Positions 47,132-56,753 of a stretch of DNA of 64,000 bases are shown here, in pieces (position 1 is the first letter of the stretch; the number at the start of each line of letters is the position of its first letter). This stretch comes from Chelativorans salis (GTDB lineage: Bacteria; Pseudomonadota; Alphaproteobacteria; Rhizobiales; Rhizobiaceae): assembly GCF_025336525.1 (NCBI RefSeq), contig NZ_JAOCZP010000002.1, positions 744,001-808,000 on the forward strand, in the 5' to 3' direction. The notes beneath the pieces were generated by a model. The model was not told the origin of the DNA, did not search any database, and saw nothing but the letters and a program-made list of their open reading frames with translations. The position numbers and the translations under genes are program-made.

Positions 47132-48889
47132 ATGAACATCTTTGCCGATTTTTCCGATCGGGTCGTCAAGGCCGTCAACGCACTGGGGCTGAAGCCGAAG
47201 GAGGGCGGGGCGCTCGACCTTTCGCGCGTGGCGGTGGAGCCGCCGCGTGACGCCAGTCATGGCGATCTGGCCACCAATGCGGCGATGGTGCTGTCGAAGG
47301 CGGTGGGTGAGAACCCGCGTGCGCTGGGCGAGCGGCTGGCTGCGGCGCTGGCCGAGGACCCGGACGTGGCGGAAGCGAGCGTGGCCGGCCCCGGCTTCGT
47401 CAATCTGCGCCTTGGCGACGAGTTCTGGCAGGCTCAGCTCGCCGAGATGCTTGATCTTGGTACCGACTACGGCCGCTCGACCGTCGGTGCAGGGCACAAG
47501 GTGAACGTCGAATATGTCTCGGCCAACCCGACCGGCCCGATGCATGTCGGCCATTGTCGCGGCGCCGTGGTGGGCGACGCGCTGGCGAACCTCTTGGCAT
47601 TCGCTGGCTACGACGTCACCAAGGAATACTACATCAACGACGCCGGCGTGCAGATCGACGCGCTAGGGCGGTCGGTGATGCTGCGCTACCGCGAGGCGCT
47701 GGGAGAGGAGACCGGCGCCATTCCCGAAGGGCTTTATCCGGGCGATTATCTGGTGCCGGTGGGCAAGGCGCTGGCCGACGAATTCGGCACGAAACTTCTG
47801 GAGATGCCGGAAGTGGAGGCACTGGAAGTCGTCAAGGACCGCGCCATCGATGCCATGATGGCGATGATCCGAGAAGATCTCGCCGCCCTCAACGTGCGCC
47901 ACGACGTCTTCTTCTCCGAACGCTCGCTGCACGCGGCCAATGGCGGGACGATCCGTTCCGCCATAAACGACCTGACCATGAAAGGCCACGTCTACAAGGG
48001 CAAGCTGCCGCCGCCCAAAGGACAATTACCGGAAGACTGGGAAGACCGTGAGCAGACGTTGTTTCGGTCCACCGAGGTGGGCGACGACATCGACCGGCCG
48101 CTGATCAAGTCGGACGGCACCTTCACCTATTTCGCCGCCGACGTGGCCTATATGAAGGACAAATACGCGCGCGGCTTCGAGCACCTGATCTATGTGTTGG
48201 GTGCCGACCATGGCGGCTATGTCAAGCGGCTGGAGGCGCTGGCCCGCGCCATCTCCGACGGCAAGCTGAACCTGACGGTGCTTCTGTGCCAGCTCGTCAA
48301 GCTTTATCGCGGCGGCGAGCCGGTGCGCATGTCGAAGCGGGCAGGGGAGTTCGTGACCCTGCGCGACGTCATCGACGAGGTGGGGCGCGACCCCGTGCGC
48401 TTCATGATGCTCTACCGCAAGTCCGACGCGCCGCTCGACTTCGACTTCGCCAAGGTGACCGAGCAGTCCAGGGACAATCCGGTCTTCTACGTGCAGTATG
48501 CCTCGGCGCGCTGCCACTCGGTCTTCCGCCAGGCACGCGAGCAGCTCGGTGTGGAGAATTTCGAGCCCGCCGCCTTGCGTTCGGCCCTGCATCTGCTCAA
48601 GGACGAGGGCGAAGTCGCGCTTATCCGCAAGCTGGCGGAATACCCGCGACTCATCGAAAGTGCGGCCCAGGCGCTGGAGCCGCACCGCCTTGCGTTCTAC
48701 CTCTACGACCTTGCCAGTCAGTTCCATGCGCAGTGGAATCGAGGCACGGAGACAGACGACTTACGTTTTGTTAAGGTTAACCACCCAGAGTTGACCCAGG
48801 CCAGGCTGGGCTTGGTACAGGCTGTCTGCGACGTCGTGACGTCAGGACTGGCGCTCGTAGGCGCGGAGGCGCCGGCGGAGATGCGCTGA
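47132..48889 (+). CDS. argS: Arginyl-tRNA synthetase
   Basis: Charges tRNA-Arg. The 585-residue class I enzyme has the N-terminal Add1 domain, the HIGH-type motif HVGH in [18 protein letters not shown] (about residue 136), [19 protein letters not shown], an RMSKRAG KMSK-type motif at about 399, and the C-terminal DALR domain. Upstream in-frame codons to 47084 lack conservation. It leads the conserved cluster argS–SPOR–nagZ–scpAB–tatABC–serS. Confidence 0.96.
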   Translation: MNIFADFSDRVVKAVNALGLKPKEGGALDLSRVAVEPPRDASHGDLATNAAMVLSKAVGENPRALGERLAAALAEDPDVAEASVAGPGFVNLRLGDEFWQAQLAEMLDLGTDYGRSTVGAGHKVNVEYVSANPTGPMHVGHCRGAVVGDALANLLAFAGYDVTKEYYINDAGVQIDALGRSVMLRYREALGEETGAIPEGLYPGDYLVPVGKALADEFGTKLLEMPEVEALEVVKDRAIDAMMAMIREDLAALNVRHDVFFSERSLHAANGGTIRSAINDLTMKGHVYKGKLPPPKGQLPEDWEDREQTLFRSTEVGDDIDRPLIKSDGTFTYFAADVAYMKDKYARGFEHLIYVLGADHGGYVKRLEALARAISDGKLNLTVLLCQLVKLYRGGEPVRMSKRAGEFVTLRDVIDEVGRDPVRFMMLYRKSDAPLDFDFAKVTEQSRDNPVFYVQYASARCHSVFRQAREQLGVENFEPAALRSALHLLKDEGEVALIRKLAEYPRLIESAAQALEPHRLAFYLYDLASQFHAQWNRGTETDDLRFVKVNHPELTQARLGLVQAVCDVVTSGLALVGAEAPAEMR

Positions 48890-48988
48890 TTGCGGACAGA
48901 AGCTGTCACCATTTGCCCACAATGCGCTGGTAGGGCCAACCAAGTATAGTGCGACGTTGCCCGCGTCCGACCGAGTGTGGGAAAAGGC

Positions 48989-51406
48989 ATGGCTGACAGT
49001 AATTATTCAAATGCCGCGGAGCCGAAAGATCTGGCGCAAGACGATCCGTTTGCCGAACTGACGCGGATCATGGGCCACGACACGCGTCCCATTCCGAAAT
49101 CGGAGTCGGCGCAAGAAGAACCGACGGACAACCTTAGCCTCGAACTAGAGAACGAGTTGTTGGGGGATCTGGCCGACGAGGCTGATCAGCCCGACGTCGC
49201 TGATGCAGCGCTCGACGAGGAGGAGGTCAGCTTCCGGCAGTATGCTCAGGCACCTGAGCCGGATCTCTCCGCCGAGGAGGTTGCAGAACCCGAATCGACG
49301 CTCGACGACACGTTCGAGAGTGCATTCGACGACGTGTTCGCTGCTGAGGAGCCGGCCGCAGCCGAGGATAGTGAAGCAGCCGACGACACCCATGCCGAGC
49401 CTTCCGCGTTTGCGGAGGAGGGGGGCGCGGAGGAAAGCGCCGGAGACGATCCGTTCATGATCCGCGAGGAGGATCTGGCGGCGCTTGATCCCGACTTTGC
49501 CATGTACGATCAGGAAGCTGATGCCGCAGCAGCCACTGGAGAAGAGCCGCAGGCTCCTGCCCAGGCCGAGCACGATGCATCCTTCGGCGAGGACGAGCCT
49601 GTCTCCGAGCAGCCGGAGTACTTCTCTGCCGCCGACGCGGCCGGAGCAACGTATAGCCAGGTTCCGGAAGACGGGTGGATACCCGCTTCCACGCCGGCTG
49701 GAGACGACGCGGAGATGCCAGCGGATGAACCGCAGGCGATTACGGGAGGCGACGCTCTGGGCGAGTGGTCGCCAGAAGCCCTTTTTGCCGGCCTCGATGG
49801 TCAGGATTGGCATCAGGGCGGTGAGCACGATGCGGAGCCGGAAGCTCCTGCAGCCGATCCTATGCCGCCGGAAGTCGACACTGTCGAGGTGCCCGAAGGC
49901 GCCGTCGCCCTGGCCGACAATCTCGATGTGCCCGAGGTCCCCTATCAGAAGGAAGAGGTGAAGGCGGAGTTCGACGAGATCGAGGAGATGTTGGCCGGCG
50001 CTTTCGGCGAGGGGAACGACGCGGCTGACGGGCCGGACGACGCGTGGATGGAAACCGCCCCGCGCCGGACCGAGGCGCCACAGGAGCAGGATGACGAGGA
50101 GATCGACGACTATCTCACCGCCGGCATTGGTGCAGGCGTGGGAGCCGGGATCGCCGCTTACGCGGCGCAGAACTCCGGCGGAAACGCTTACAGCGATCCT
50201 GCCGCCAGCTATCATGACCGGGACATCCGTGAGTGGAGCGCGACCTCCGACGAATTGAAACCAGCGCCCGGCGCCGAGCCGCCCGCGGCCGAGAGCGGAC
50301 GCCGCTTCGGTTCTCGTACGATGATGGCAGCGGCAGTGATCGGCGGCGTGGTCATTTTGGGCGGCGTGACGGTGTTCGCGCTCAGCTTCGGCGGCGGTGA
50401 CGCTGAGGAGCCGGCCCTGGTGAAGGCGGACGACACGCCGGTGAAGGTGAAGCCGGAAAACCCCGGCGGCACCACCATTCCCAATCAGGACAACCAGGTC
50501 TACAGGCGCGTATCCGGCGAAACCGAGGTGGCCGAGCCAGGACAGACTCGGCTCGTATCCAATACCGAGGAGCCGGTCGACCTGCCTGCTCTGGAGACAC
50601 CGACGAGTGACCCCGCTGTGGAGACGCCGGCGAGTGACATTGCGGCGGCCAAGGTGGAGGATCGGCTGGAGAATCCCATCGAGGAAGCGAGCAGCGGCAA
50701 CGAGACTGCGACGCTCGCTCCGCGCCGGGTCCGCTCATTCGTCGTGCAGCCGGACGGTACGATGGTGCCGAACGACGTGCCGGAGCCTGTCGAGACGGCG
50801 GGCAACAACGCCGACGAGGTGGCGAATGCCGTTGCAGCGGACTCCGAGACGGTGGCAGCCACACAGGCCCAAGCAACGGACGAGCCGTCCGCTGCAATGG
50901 AAAACGCACAAGCAGCCGCCACAACGGGGAATACCCAGACCGACGCTGACGGCAATATCGCCGAGGCGGCCGCCGCGAACGCGGTGTCGGTGCCATCTTC
51001 CGGGCCGATTCCGCCTTCTCGGCCGAGCAATATCGCTACTGCACAACAGCAGCAGGCCGACAGCTCTGCCAATGCCAATTCCCAAGCACCGCAAGCGCAG
51101 CAGCAGGGCACGCCCACACAGGTGGCCGCTGCCGAACCGCCGCCTGCGCAGGCAGCCGCCGGTTCCGATTGGTCCGTGCAGATTTCCTCGCAGGCCAGCG
51201 TCGAAGGCGCGCAGCAATCATACCAGGAACTGGCGCAGCGCTACGGCAACCTGCTGCAAGGCAAGGGCGTCAACATCGTCAAGGCCGACATCGCCGGCAA
51301 GGGCACCTACTACCGCGTGCGCATTCCCTCCTCCTCCAAGGACGAGGCGATCCGGTTGTGCGAACAACTTAAGGCGGCCGGCGGGAGCTGCTTCGTTTCG
51401 AAGTAG
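48989..51406 (+). CDS. Large SPOR-domain membrane protein
   Basis: An 805-residue protein with three parts. The first is a very acidic, low-complexity cytoplasmic region (about 1-440, rich in E, D, A and P). A single transmembrane helix follows (about 444-468, AVIGGVVILGGVTVFALS). The periplasmic part has an Ala/Gln/Glu/Pro-rich linker and a C-terminal SPOR domain (about 725-805, SDWSVQISSQASVEGAQQSYQEL to SCFVSK). SPOR domains bind glycan strands lacking stem peptides at the septum, so a role in division or polar growth is likely. GGGAAAAGG precedes the ATG at 48989. Two cysteines near the C-terminus (LCEQLKAAGGSC) could form the SPOR disulphide. A terminator follows. Confidence 0.9.
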   Translation: MADSNYSNAAEPKDLAQDDPFAELTRIMGHDTRPIPKSESAQEEPTDNLSLELENELLGDLADEADQPDVADAALDEEEVSFRQYAQAPEPDLSAEEVAEPESTLDDTFESAFDDVFAAEEPAAAEDSEAADDTHAEPSAFAEEGGAEESAGDDPFMIREEDLAALDPDFAMYDQEADAAAATGEEPQAPAQAEHDASFGEDEPVSEQPEYFSAADAAGATYSQVPEDGWIPASTPAGDDAEMPADEPQAITGGDALGEWSPEALFAGLDGQDWHQGGEHDAEPEAPAADPMPPEVDTVEVPEGAVALADNLDVPEVPYQKEEVKAEFDEIEEMLAGAFGEGNDAADGPDDAWMETAPRRTEAPQEQDDEEIDDYLTAGIGAGVGAGIAAYAAQNSGGNAYSDPAASYHDRDIREWSATSDELKPAPGAEPPAAESGRRFGSRTMMAAAVIGGVVILGGVTVFALSFGGGDAEEPALVKADDTPVKVKPENPGGTTIPNQDNQVYRRVSGETEVAEPGQTRLVSNTEEPVDLPALETPTSDPAVETPASDIAAAKVEDRLENPIEEASSGNETATLAPRRVRSFVVQPDGTMVPNDVPEPVETAGNNADEVANAVAADSETVAATQAQATDEPSAAMENAQAAATTGNTQTDADGNIAEAAAANAVSVPSSGPIPPSRPSNIATAQQQQADSSANANSQAPQAQQQGTPTQVAAAEPPPAQAAAGSDWSVQISSQASVEGAQQSYQELAQRYGNLLQGKGVNIVKADIAGKGTYYRVRIPSSSKDEAIRLCEQLKAAGGSCFVSK

Positions 51407-51426
51407 CCTGCCTAACGCAAGACTTA

Positions 51427-51455
51427 TAAAACCGCCGAGCTCCGCGGGGTTTTTG
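51427..51455 (+). terminator. Rho-independent terminator after the SPOR-protein gene
   Basis: AAAACCGC and GCGGGGTTTTT form a stem around CGAGCTCC with imperfect inner pairing, followed by TTTTT. The position is 21 bp after the stop. The stem's AAAA side could also serve leftward transcripts. Confidence 0.7.
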
Positions 51456-51479
51456 TCTGCGTGAACAGTATTGTCAGAC

Positions 51480-51947
51480 TTCGCCGTTGAACAAGGATGG
51501 GTGCTCTGAAAGACCTTAAGCTGGGAGAAAGTTCATCTTCACCGTATTCCGTCGTGCGCTGATGAAGACGAACTGGACGACGCCGCGCTCTTTGAGGCGC
51601 CGGCGTGTCCTCTGCTACCGATGCTCCACCGATTTCATTCCAGGTGCCGGGATCGGCCACGTCGAAATCATCGACAATCGCCGTCGACCCGGCGACGTAG
51701 ACCGGAGGGACCGGCATGGGGCTTGCAAAGATAAAGCCGCCAATCCGGCCCATTTGCTCGGCTACGAGAAAGACGTGCTTGCTGATTCGATAAGCGATGC
51801 GAAGAAGGGGCCGGTTGTTTCACGCGATGCCGGTGCTTGTTTCCAAAATCGGGGTTCAAATGTCGCCAGGAGCGCGCGTTTGGCCTCGAGGATGTCCATA
51901 ACGGCGGGCAAGTCCGCCGGAGCGGAGTCGCGAATAATCAACTTCAT
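51480..51947 (-). pseudogene. GNAT-family N-acetyltransferase pseudogene with at least two frameshifts
   Basis: Reading leftward, one frame starts MKLIIRDSAPADLPAVMDIL at 51947 and stops at 51762. A different frame then continues HVFLVAEQMGRIGGFIFASPMPV and DDFDVADPGTWNEIGGASVAE to about 51610. A third frame reads RRLKERGVVQFVFISAR. Joined, these give the usual order of a GNAT acetyltransferase, with the N-terminal strand, the β4 strand with VFLVAE, and the αC–β6 region RGVVQFVFIS. Sequencing error could also explain the shifts, but two independent ones in about 450 bp favour a decayed gene. It lies antisense between the SPOR gene and nagZ. Confidence 0.7.
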
Positions 51948-52109
51948 CAGACCTCCGCAAACGCGCCTTCACTGCATATCGGTGTCTTCAGCCCACGATT
52001 TGCCAGAGACCATGCTTTCAAGTGGAAGGACAAGTTCGTCGGATCCTCGAACCGTCGCCGTGCCGCAAGCGGACGTGCCAATGCCGCCGCTTGCCGCTAT
52101 CCTCGCTCT

Positions 52110-53129
52110 ATGAGCGAATCAAAAGCAATGATCCTGGGCGCCGCCGGCACGGGACTTAGCGCCGACGAAGTGGCCTTCTACCGCGACAAGCGGCCATGGG
52201 GCTTCATCCTGTTTGCGCGCAACATTGCCGAGGCCGGCCAGGTGCGCGATCTGGTGGCGGCAATGCGCGAGTGCGTGGGCAGGCCAAGGGCACCTGTTTT
52301 CGTCGACCAGGAAGGCGGGCGAGTGCAGCGGCTGCGCCCGCCGCTGGCGCCGGACTATCCCCACGCGGCAGCGCTCGGTGCGCTCTACGGCCGCGACGAG
52401 GCAGCCGGTTTGCGTGCGGCGTGGCTGATGTCGCGGCTGCATGCCTTCGACTTGTCGCGCCTTGGCCTCTCGGTCGATTGCCTGCCGGTGCTCGATGTGC
52501 CGGTGGCCGGCGCGCATGATGTGATCGGCAAGCGCGCCTATTTCGGTGACCCGCAGGCGGTGGCCGCACTCGGCCGTGCTGCGGCGGACGGGCTGTTGGC
52601 GGGCGGCGTCCTGCCGGTGATGAAGCATATACCCGGTCATGGACGCGCGAACGCGGACAGCCACCATGCGCTGCCGCGTGTCGAGGTGCCGCTCGGTGAA
52701 CTGCGCGAACGTGACTTCGTGCCCTTCAAGGCGCTCCGTGATCTGCCCATGGCGATGACGGCCCATGTGGTCTACGCGGCGGTCGATCCGGATAATCCCT
52801 CCACCACGTCGGCGCGGATGATCGCCGATATCATCCGCGGCGAGATCGGCTTCGACGGGCTCTTGATGAGCGACGACGTGTCGATGAACGCTCTTTCTGG
52901 GGATTACGGCGCCCGCGCGCAGGCAATCCTTGCAGCCGGTTGCGATGTCGTCCTTCATTGCAACGGCGTGATGGACGAGATGCGGGCCGTCGCCCAACGA
53001 ACGCCGGAATTGGCAGGCAAGGCAAAGGCGCGAGCGGATGCCGCGCTTGCAATGCTCGGCGCGTGCGATGAGACAGACGAGGCCGCGGCGCGCGCCGAAT
53101 TCCAGAGCCTTTTTGAGGCTGCGGCCTGA
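52110..53129 (+). CDS. nagZ: Beta-N-acetylhexosaminidase NagZ (GH3)
   Basis: A cytoplasmic peptidoglycan-recycling enzyme that removes N-acetylglucosamine from anhydro-muropeptides. 339 residues. GH3 NagZ signatures: VFVDQEGGRVQRLRPP, the His/Asp loop KHIPGHGRANADSHHALPRV (about residue 172) and the nucleophile Asp in GLLMSDDVSMNALSG (about 255). The ATG at 52110 matches relatives (MSESKAMILGAAG); longer in-frame extensions run into the GNAT pseudogene region. It heads the nagZ–scpA–scpB operon. Confidence 0.95.
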   Translation: MSESKAMILGAAGTGLSADEVAFYRDKRPWGFILFARNIAEAGQVRDLVAAMRECVGRPRAPVFVDQEGGRVQRLRPPLAPDYPHAAALGALYGRDEAAGLRAAWLMSRLHAFDLSRLGLSVDCLPVLDVPVAGAHDVIGKRAYFGDPQAVAALGRAAADGLLAGGVLPVMKHIPGHGRANADSHHALPRVEVPLGELRERDFVPFKALRDLPMAMTAHVVYAAVDPDNPSTTSARMIADIIRGEIGFDGLLMSDDVSMNALSGDYGARAQAILAAGCDVVLHCNGVMDEMRAVAQRTPELAGKAKARADAALAMLGACDETDEAAARAEFQSLFEAAA

Positions 53130-53154
53130 ACGCGGGAAGAAGGAACGGCTGAGA

Positions 53155-54009
53155 GTGGCCGAGGCAGCGAAGAAGACGACGGGGCAGGGGGGAACGGGCA
53201 AACCCATCCCCATGGACAAGCTGTGGGCGGAGGAGGGCGAACGCGGCGTCTCCGAGCCGGCGCTGACCGTCGATGTCGAGGGTTTCGAAGGGCCGCTCGA
53301 TCTGCTTTTGCACCTGGCGCGCAACCAGAAGGTCGATCTGGCGCGGATTTCCGTCCTGGCCTTAGCGGAGCAGTATCTGCAATTCGTCGAGCGGGTTCGG
53401 CGTATGCGGCTGGAACTTGCCGCCGACTATCTGGTGATGGCGGCATGGCTCGCCTATCTGAAGTCGCGCCTTCTGATCCCCCAGCAGCAGGGCGACGAGG
53501 AGCCCTCCGGCGAGGAAATGGCGGCGCTGCTGCAGTTCCGCCTGAAGCGGCTCGAGGCCATGCGCGATGCGGCCGCCCGCCTCGTCAACCGCAACCGGCT
53601 GGGGCGCGACGTCTTCGCCCGCGGCATGCCGGAGCCGGTGGTCGTCGAGAAGAAGAGCGACTATTCGGCAACGCTCTACGACCTGCTGACCGCCTATGCC
53701 GGCCAGCGCCAGCGCCGCGCCATCACCAATGTGCAGATCGCCAAGCGCGGCGTGTGGTCCTTGAAGCAGGCGCGCGACATCCTCACCCGCATGGTCGGTG
53801 AGCTTTCCGAGTGGACTGCGCTCGATCGCTTCCTGATCGCCTATCTGACGCGGCCGGAGGATCGGACGACGGCGGTCGCCAGCACCTTCGCTGCAAGTCT
53901 GGAGCTGGTGCGCGAAGGGGCATTGGAAATCCGCCAGCACGAGCCCTTCGCGTCGCTCTATATGCGAAACGGCCCTAAACGGCCGCTGGACAACCGGGAA
54001 ATGCCATGA
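53155..54009 (+). CDS. scpA: Segregation and condensation protein A
   Basis: Kleisin subunit of the Smc–ScpAB condensin complex, 284 residues. The N-terminal Smc-binding motif is VEGFEGPLDLLLHLARNQKVDLARISVL (as FEGPLDLLLHLARNQKVDL), with LAADYLVMAAWLAYLKSRLLIP following. The C-terminal winged helix shows ILTRMVGELSEWTALDRFL. It starts at a GTG with AGAAGGAACGG before it. It overlaps scpB by four bases. Confidence 0.93.
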   Translation: MAEAAKKTTGQGGTGKPIPMDKLWAEEGERGVSEPALTVDVEGFEGPLDLLLHLARNQKVDLARISVLALAEQYLQFVERVRRMRLELAADYLVMAAWLAYLKSRLLIPQQQGDEEPSGEEMAALLQFRLKRLEAMRDAAARLVNRNRLGRDVFARGMPEPVVVEKKSDYSATLYDLLTAYAGQRQRRAITNVQIAKRGVWSLKQARDILTRMVGELSEWTALDRFLIAYLTRPEDRTTAVASTFAASLELVREGALEIRQHEPFASLYMRNGPKRPLDNREMP

Positions 54010-54743
54010 ACGAGAGCGCGAACGTGGTTCCATTCCGTGCCGAGGACAACGGCCCGGCGGACGACACGCGGCAGCGGCCGGCGGGCGGCATCGCCTTCGC
54101 CGAAGCCAAGCGCATGGCCGAAGCGCTTGTCTTTGCAAGCGCCGAGCCCGTGTCTTCCAAGGCGCTGGCCGACAGGCTGCCGGACGGTACCGACGTTGCG
54201 GCGGTTATGGAGGAGTTGAAAAGCGACTATGCACGCCGCGGCGTCAATCTCGTGCGGGTGGACGACTGCTGGGCCTTCCGCACCGCGGGCGACCTCGCGT
54301 TCCTGATGAGCCGCCAGTCGACGCAGCAGAAGAAGCTGTCGCGCGCGGCCCTCGAAATGCTTGCCGTCATCGCCTACCATCAGCCAGTCACGCGCGCCGA
54401 GATCGAGGAGATCCGCGGGGTGGAGACCTCCAAGGGCACCCTTGATATCCTTCTGGAGACCGGCTGGGTGCGCATGCGCGGGCGCCGCCGCACGCCGGGC
54501 CGACCCGTCACCTACGGCACGACGACCGACTTCCTCGACCATTTCGGCCTTGAGGAGTTGCGCGACCTGCCGGGGCTCGACGAATTGAGAGGGGCGGGGC
54601 TGCTTTCTTCCCGCATGCCCACAAACTTCTCCGTACCGCAGCCGCCGGTCGACGCGGACACGCTGGGCGAGGACGAGGATCCGCTGACGGATATCGACCT
54701 CGAAGAACTCGGCCTGTTGACACCGCGGGTCGAGGGTGATTGA
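54006..54743 (+). CDS. scpB: Segregation and condensation protein B
   Basis: ScpB of condensin, 245 residues, with two winged-helix domains. Visible blocks: AEALVFASAEPVSSKALADRLP, LSRAALEMLAVIAYHQPVTRAEIEEIRGV and GRPVTYGTTTDFLDHFGLEELRDLPGL. An acidic tail (DTLGEDEDPLTDIDLEEL) follows. Translationally coupled to scpA through an ATGA overlap. Confidence 0.94.
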   Translation: MNESANVVPFRAEDNGPADDTRQRPAGGIAFAEAKRMAEALVFASAEPVSSKALADRLPDGTDVAAVMEELKSDYARRGVNLVRVDDCWAFRTAGDLAFLMSRQSTQQKKLSRAALEMLAVIAYHQPVTRAEIEEIRGVETSKGTLDILLETGWVRMRGRRRTPGRPVTYGTTTDFLDHFGLEELRDLPGLDELRGAGLLSSRMPTNFSVPQPPVDADTLGEDEDPLTDIDLEELGLLTPRVEGD

Positions 54744-54791
54744 CCGCTTCCGGCGCACGGACAGCGCCGGAAGGATGAGAACGCCGCAACG

Positions 54792-55895
54792 ATGAGCGAG
54801 ACGGACGAAAAGCCGGCGCGGGTGACCGCCGGAGTTACCTTCGCCGCCCGCCTGGCGTTCGAACAGGTCAGCCACCGCTTCGTGTCCGACCAGGTCACAC
54901 TCGAGGACGTAACGCTGGCTGCCGAGCCGGGCGAGGTTTTGTGCCTTCTGGGGCCGTCGGGCTCCGGCAAGACGACGCTTCTCAGGATTGCCGCCGGCAT
55001 CGAGACCCAGAGTGCCGGACGCGTGCTCCTCAACGACCGGGAGATTGCGGGGCCTAACGTCTTCCTGCCGCCGGAGCAGCGCTCCATCGGCCTCGTCTTC
55101 CAGGACTTCGCGCTCTTTCCGCATCTCACCATTCTCGACAACGTGCGTTTCGGCCTTACTGCCCTGTCGCGCGAGGAGGCGAAGGGCGAGGCGATGATCG
55201 CGCTTTCGCGGGTGGGGCTGGAGGGTTATGCCGGGGCCTATCCGCATGTGCTTTCGGGCGGCGAGCAGCAGCGCGTGGCGCTGGCCCGGGCGCTTGCCCC
55301 GCGCCCTGCGGTGCTTTTGATGGACGAGCCCTTCTCCGGCCTCGATTCCAGGCTCAAGGACACGGTGCGGGCTGAAACACTCGCCATCCTGCGCCAGAGC
55401 CGGGCGACGGCCATCGTGGTGACCCACGATGCGGAGGAAGCGATGCGGCTGGGAGACCGCATTGCGTTGCTCAGGGCGGGGCGGCTGGTGCAGGTGGGAA
55501 CGGCCGAGGAACTCTATCTGAGGCCGGCTGATCTTTTCGTCGCCGGCTTCTTTTCGGAGCTCAACCTTTTCGATGGGCGCATGGCGAACGGTGCGGCCGA
55601 CACGCCGCTTGGACGGTTTCCCGCACCGGATCTGGCCGACGGGACGCCGGTGACGGTGGCCGTCCGGCTTTCCGGTTTCGAGGTGGGCGAGGAGGGGCAG
55701 GGCGTGCCGGCGCGGATCGTCTCCAGGCGCTTTCTGGGCGTTGTGGAGCTTCTCGAACTGGCGGTCGAGGGGGTCGAAGAGCACGTGCGCGCACGCATCC
55801 GCCGCAGCCAATTCGCACCCGGTGTGCGCGACATATCGCTCAACGTGCGCCCCAGCGACGTTCTAGTGTTTGAAAGACGGCGCGAAAGCGCATAA
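54792..55895 (+). CDS. Orphan ABC transporter ATP-binding protein (FbpC/PotA-like, with TOBE-type C-terminus)
   Basis: A 367-residue ATPase with Walker A GPSGSGKTT (about 54), Q-loop FQDFALFPHLTILDNV, signature LSGGEQQRVALARAL (about 155), Walker B VLLMDEPFSGLD and H-loop VVTHDAEEA. The C-terminal 90 residues resemble a TOBE regulatory domain. It looks like importers of iron(III), polyamines or other anions. No permease or binding-protein gene is nearby: it sits between scpB and tatA, 48 and 42 bp away, so it may be expressed with them. Its partner must be encoded elsewhere. Confidence 0.88.
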   Translation: MSETDEKPARVTAGVTFAARLAFEQVSHRFVSDQVTLEDVTLAAEPGEVLCLLGPSGSGKTTLLRIAAGIETQSAGRVLLNDREIAGPNVFLPPEQRSIGLVFQDFALFPHLTILDNVRFGLTALSREEAKGEAMIALSRVGLEGYAGAYPHVLSGGEQQRVALARALAPRPAVLLMDEPFSGLDSRLKDTVRAETLAILRQSRATAIVVTHDAEEAMRLGDRIALLRAGRLVQVGTAEELYLRPADLFVAGFFSELNLFDGRMANGAADTPLGRFPAPDLADGTPVTVAVRLSGFEVGEEGQGVPARIVSRRFLGVVELLELAVEGVEEHVRARIRRSQFAPGVRDISLNVRPSDVLVFERRRESA

Positions 55896-55937
55896 ATCAG
55901 AACGACAACTGAACTTCAGGCAAAAGAGATCATAATC

Positions 55938-56156
55938 ATGGGTTCCCTATCGATCTGGCACTGGCTCATCGTGCTTGTGGTGGTTCTGCTCCTGTTCGGC
56001 CGCGGTAAGATCCCCGAGCTGATGGGCGACATGGCCAAGGGCATCAAGAGCTTCAAGAAAGGCATGTCGGACGACGAAGCCGAGGAGGCCAAGACCGTCG
56101 AACACCAGGCAGACGAGCCGGTGAAGAACGCCAAGGAAAAGGCGAGCAAGTCCTGA
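55938..56156 (+). CDS. tatA: Sec-independent protein translocase subunit TatA
   Basis: A 72-residue Tat pore-forming subunit: N-terminal membrane helix [25 protein letters not shown] with the FGxxK/P hinge, an amphipathic helix ([13 protein letters not shown]) and a charged tail. It begins tatABC and is separated from tatB by 42 bp. Likely clients in this window are CpdB and possibly the OmpA-like protein. Confidence 0.95.
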   Translation: MGSLSIWHWLIVLVVVLLLFGRGKIPELMGDMAKGIKSFKKGMSDDEAEEAKTVEHQADEPVKNAKEKASKS

Positions 56157-56198
56157 CGCTGGCATTGGCGCCTGCCGCCTAATCCTTGGAAATGACCG

Positions 56199-56753
56199 AT
56201 GTTTGACTTGGGATGGCCTGAACTTCTTGTCATCGCGATCGTGCTGATCGTCGTCGTCGGGCCGAAGGACTTGCCCGGCGTCCTGCGCGGCTTCGGCCGC
56301 ACGACGACCAAGCTGCGATCGATGGCCGGCGACTTCCGCAAGCAGTTCGACGAAGCGCTGCGGGAGGCTGAGCTCGATGACGTGAAGCGCTTAGCCGACG
56401 ACGCACGAAAGCTCGACCCGCGCGGTGAGATCAAGAAGCATCTCAGTCCGCTGGAAAAGGCCGGGCGTGACGTCCGCAGCGGGCTCGACGAGACAATGAA
56501 ACCGAAGGCGGCCTCCGAGGCTCCGGCGGTCGCCGAGGCGAAGCCTGACGCGCCGCCCAGCGAGAAGCCTGCGCCCGCCAAATCCACGGCGGCCAAGCCC
56601 ACTGCAGCCAAGAAAACGGCGACCAGGCGTGCCACCAAGCCGGCGGCGAAAACAGCTGTACCTAAGAACGCGCCTGGCGCCAAATCCACCGCCAAACAGG
56701 CGCAGGCCAAGCCCGCAGCGCGCGGGAAAAAGACAACGGGAACCGCGCCGTGA
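56199..56753 (+). CDS. tatB: Sec-independent protein translocase subunit TatB
   Basis: A 184-residue receptor-complex subunit. The N-terminus MFDLGWPELLVIAIVLIVVVGPKDLP is the TatB form (with the helix glutamate), followed by an amphipathic helix (GFGRTTTKLRSMAGDFRKQF) and a long Lys/Ala/Pro-rich tail (about 100-184), which is common in rhizobia. Its TGA overlaps the GTG start of tatC by four bases. Confidence 0.94.
   Translation: MFDLGWPELLVIAIVLIVVVGPKDLPGVLRGFGRTTTKLRSMAGDFRKQFDEALREAELDDVKRLADDARKLDPRGEIKKHLSPLEKAGRDVRSGLDETMKPKAASEAPAVAEAKPDAPPSEKPAPAKSTAAKPTAAKKTATRRATKPAAKTAVPKNAPGAKSTAKQAQAKPAARGKKTTGTAP

Noticed and set aside
52213-52569. Overlapping out-of-frame ORFs inside nagZ and other core genes
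   Set aside because: They are frame shadows of genes with clear family motifs.
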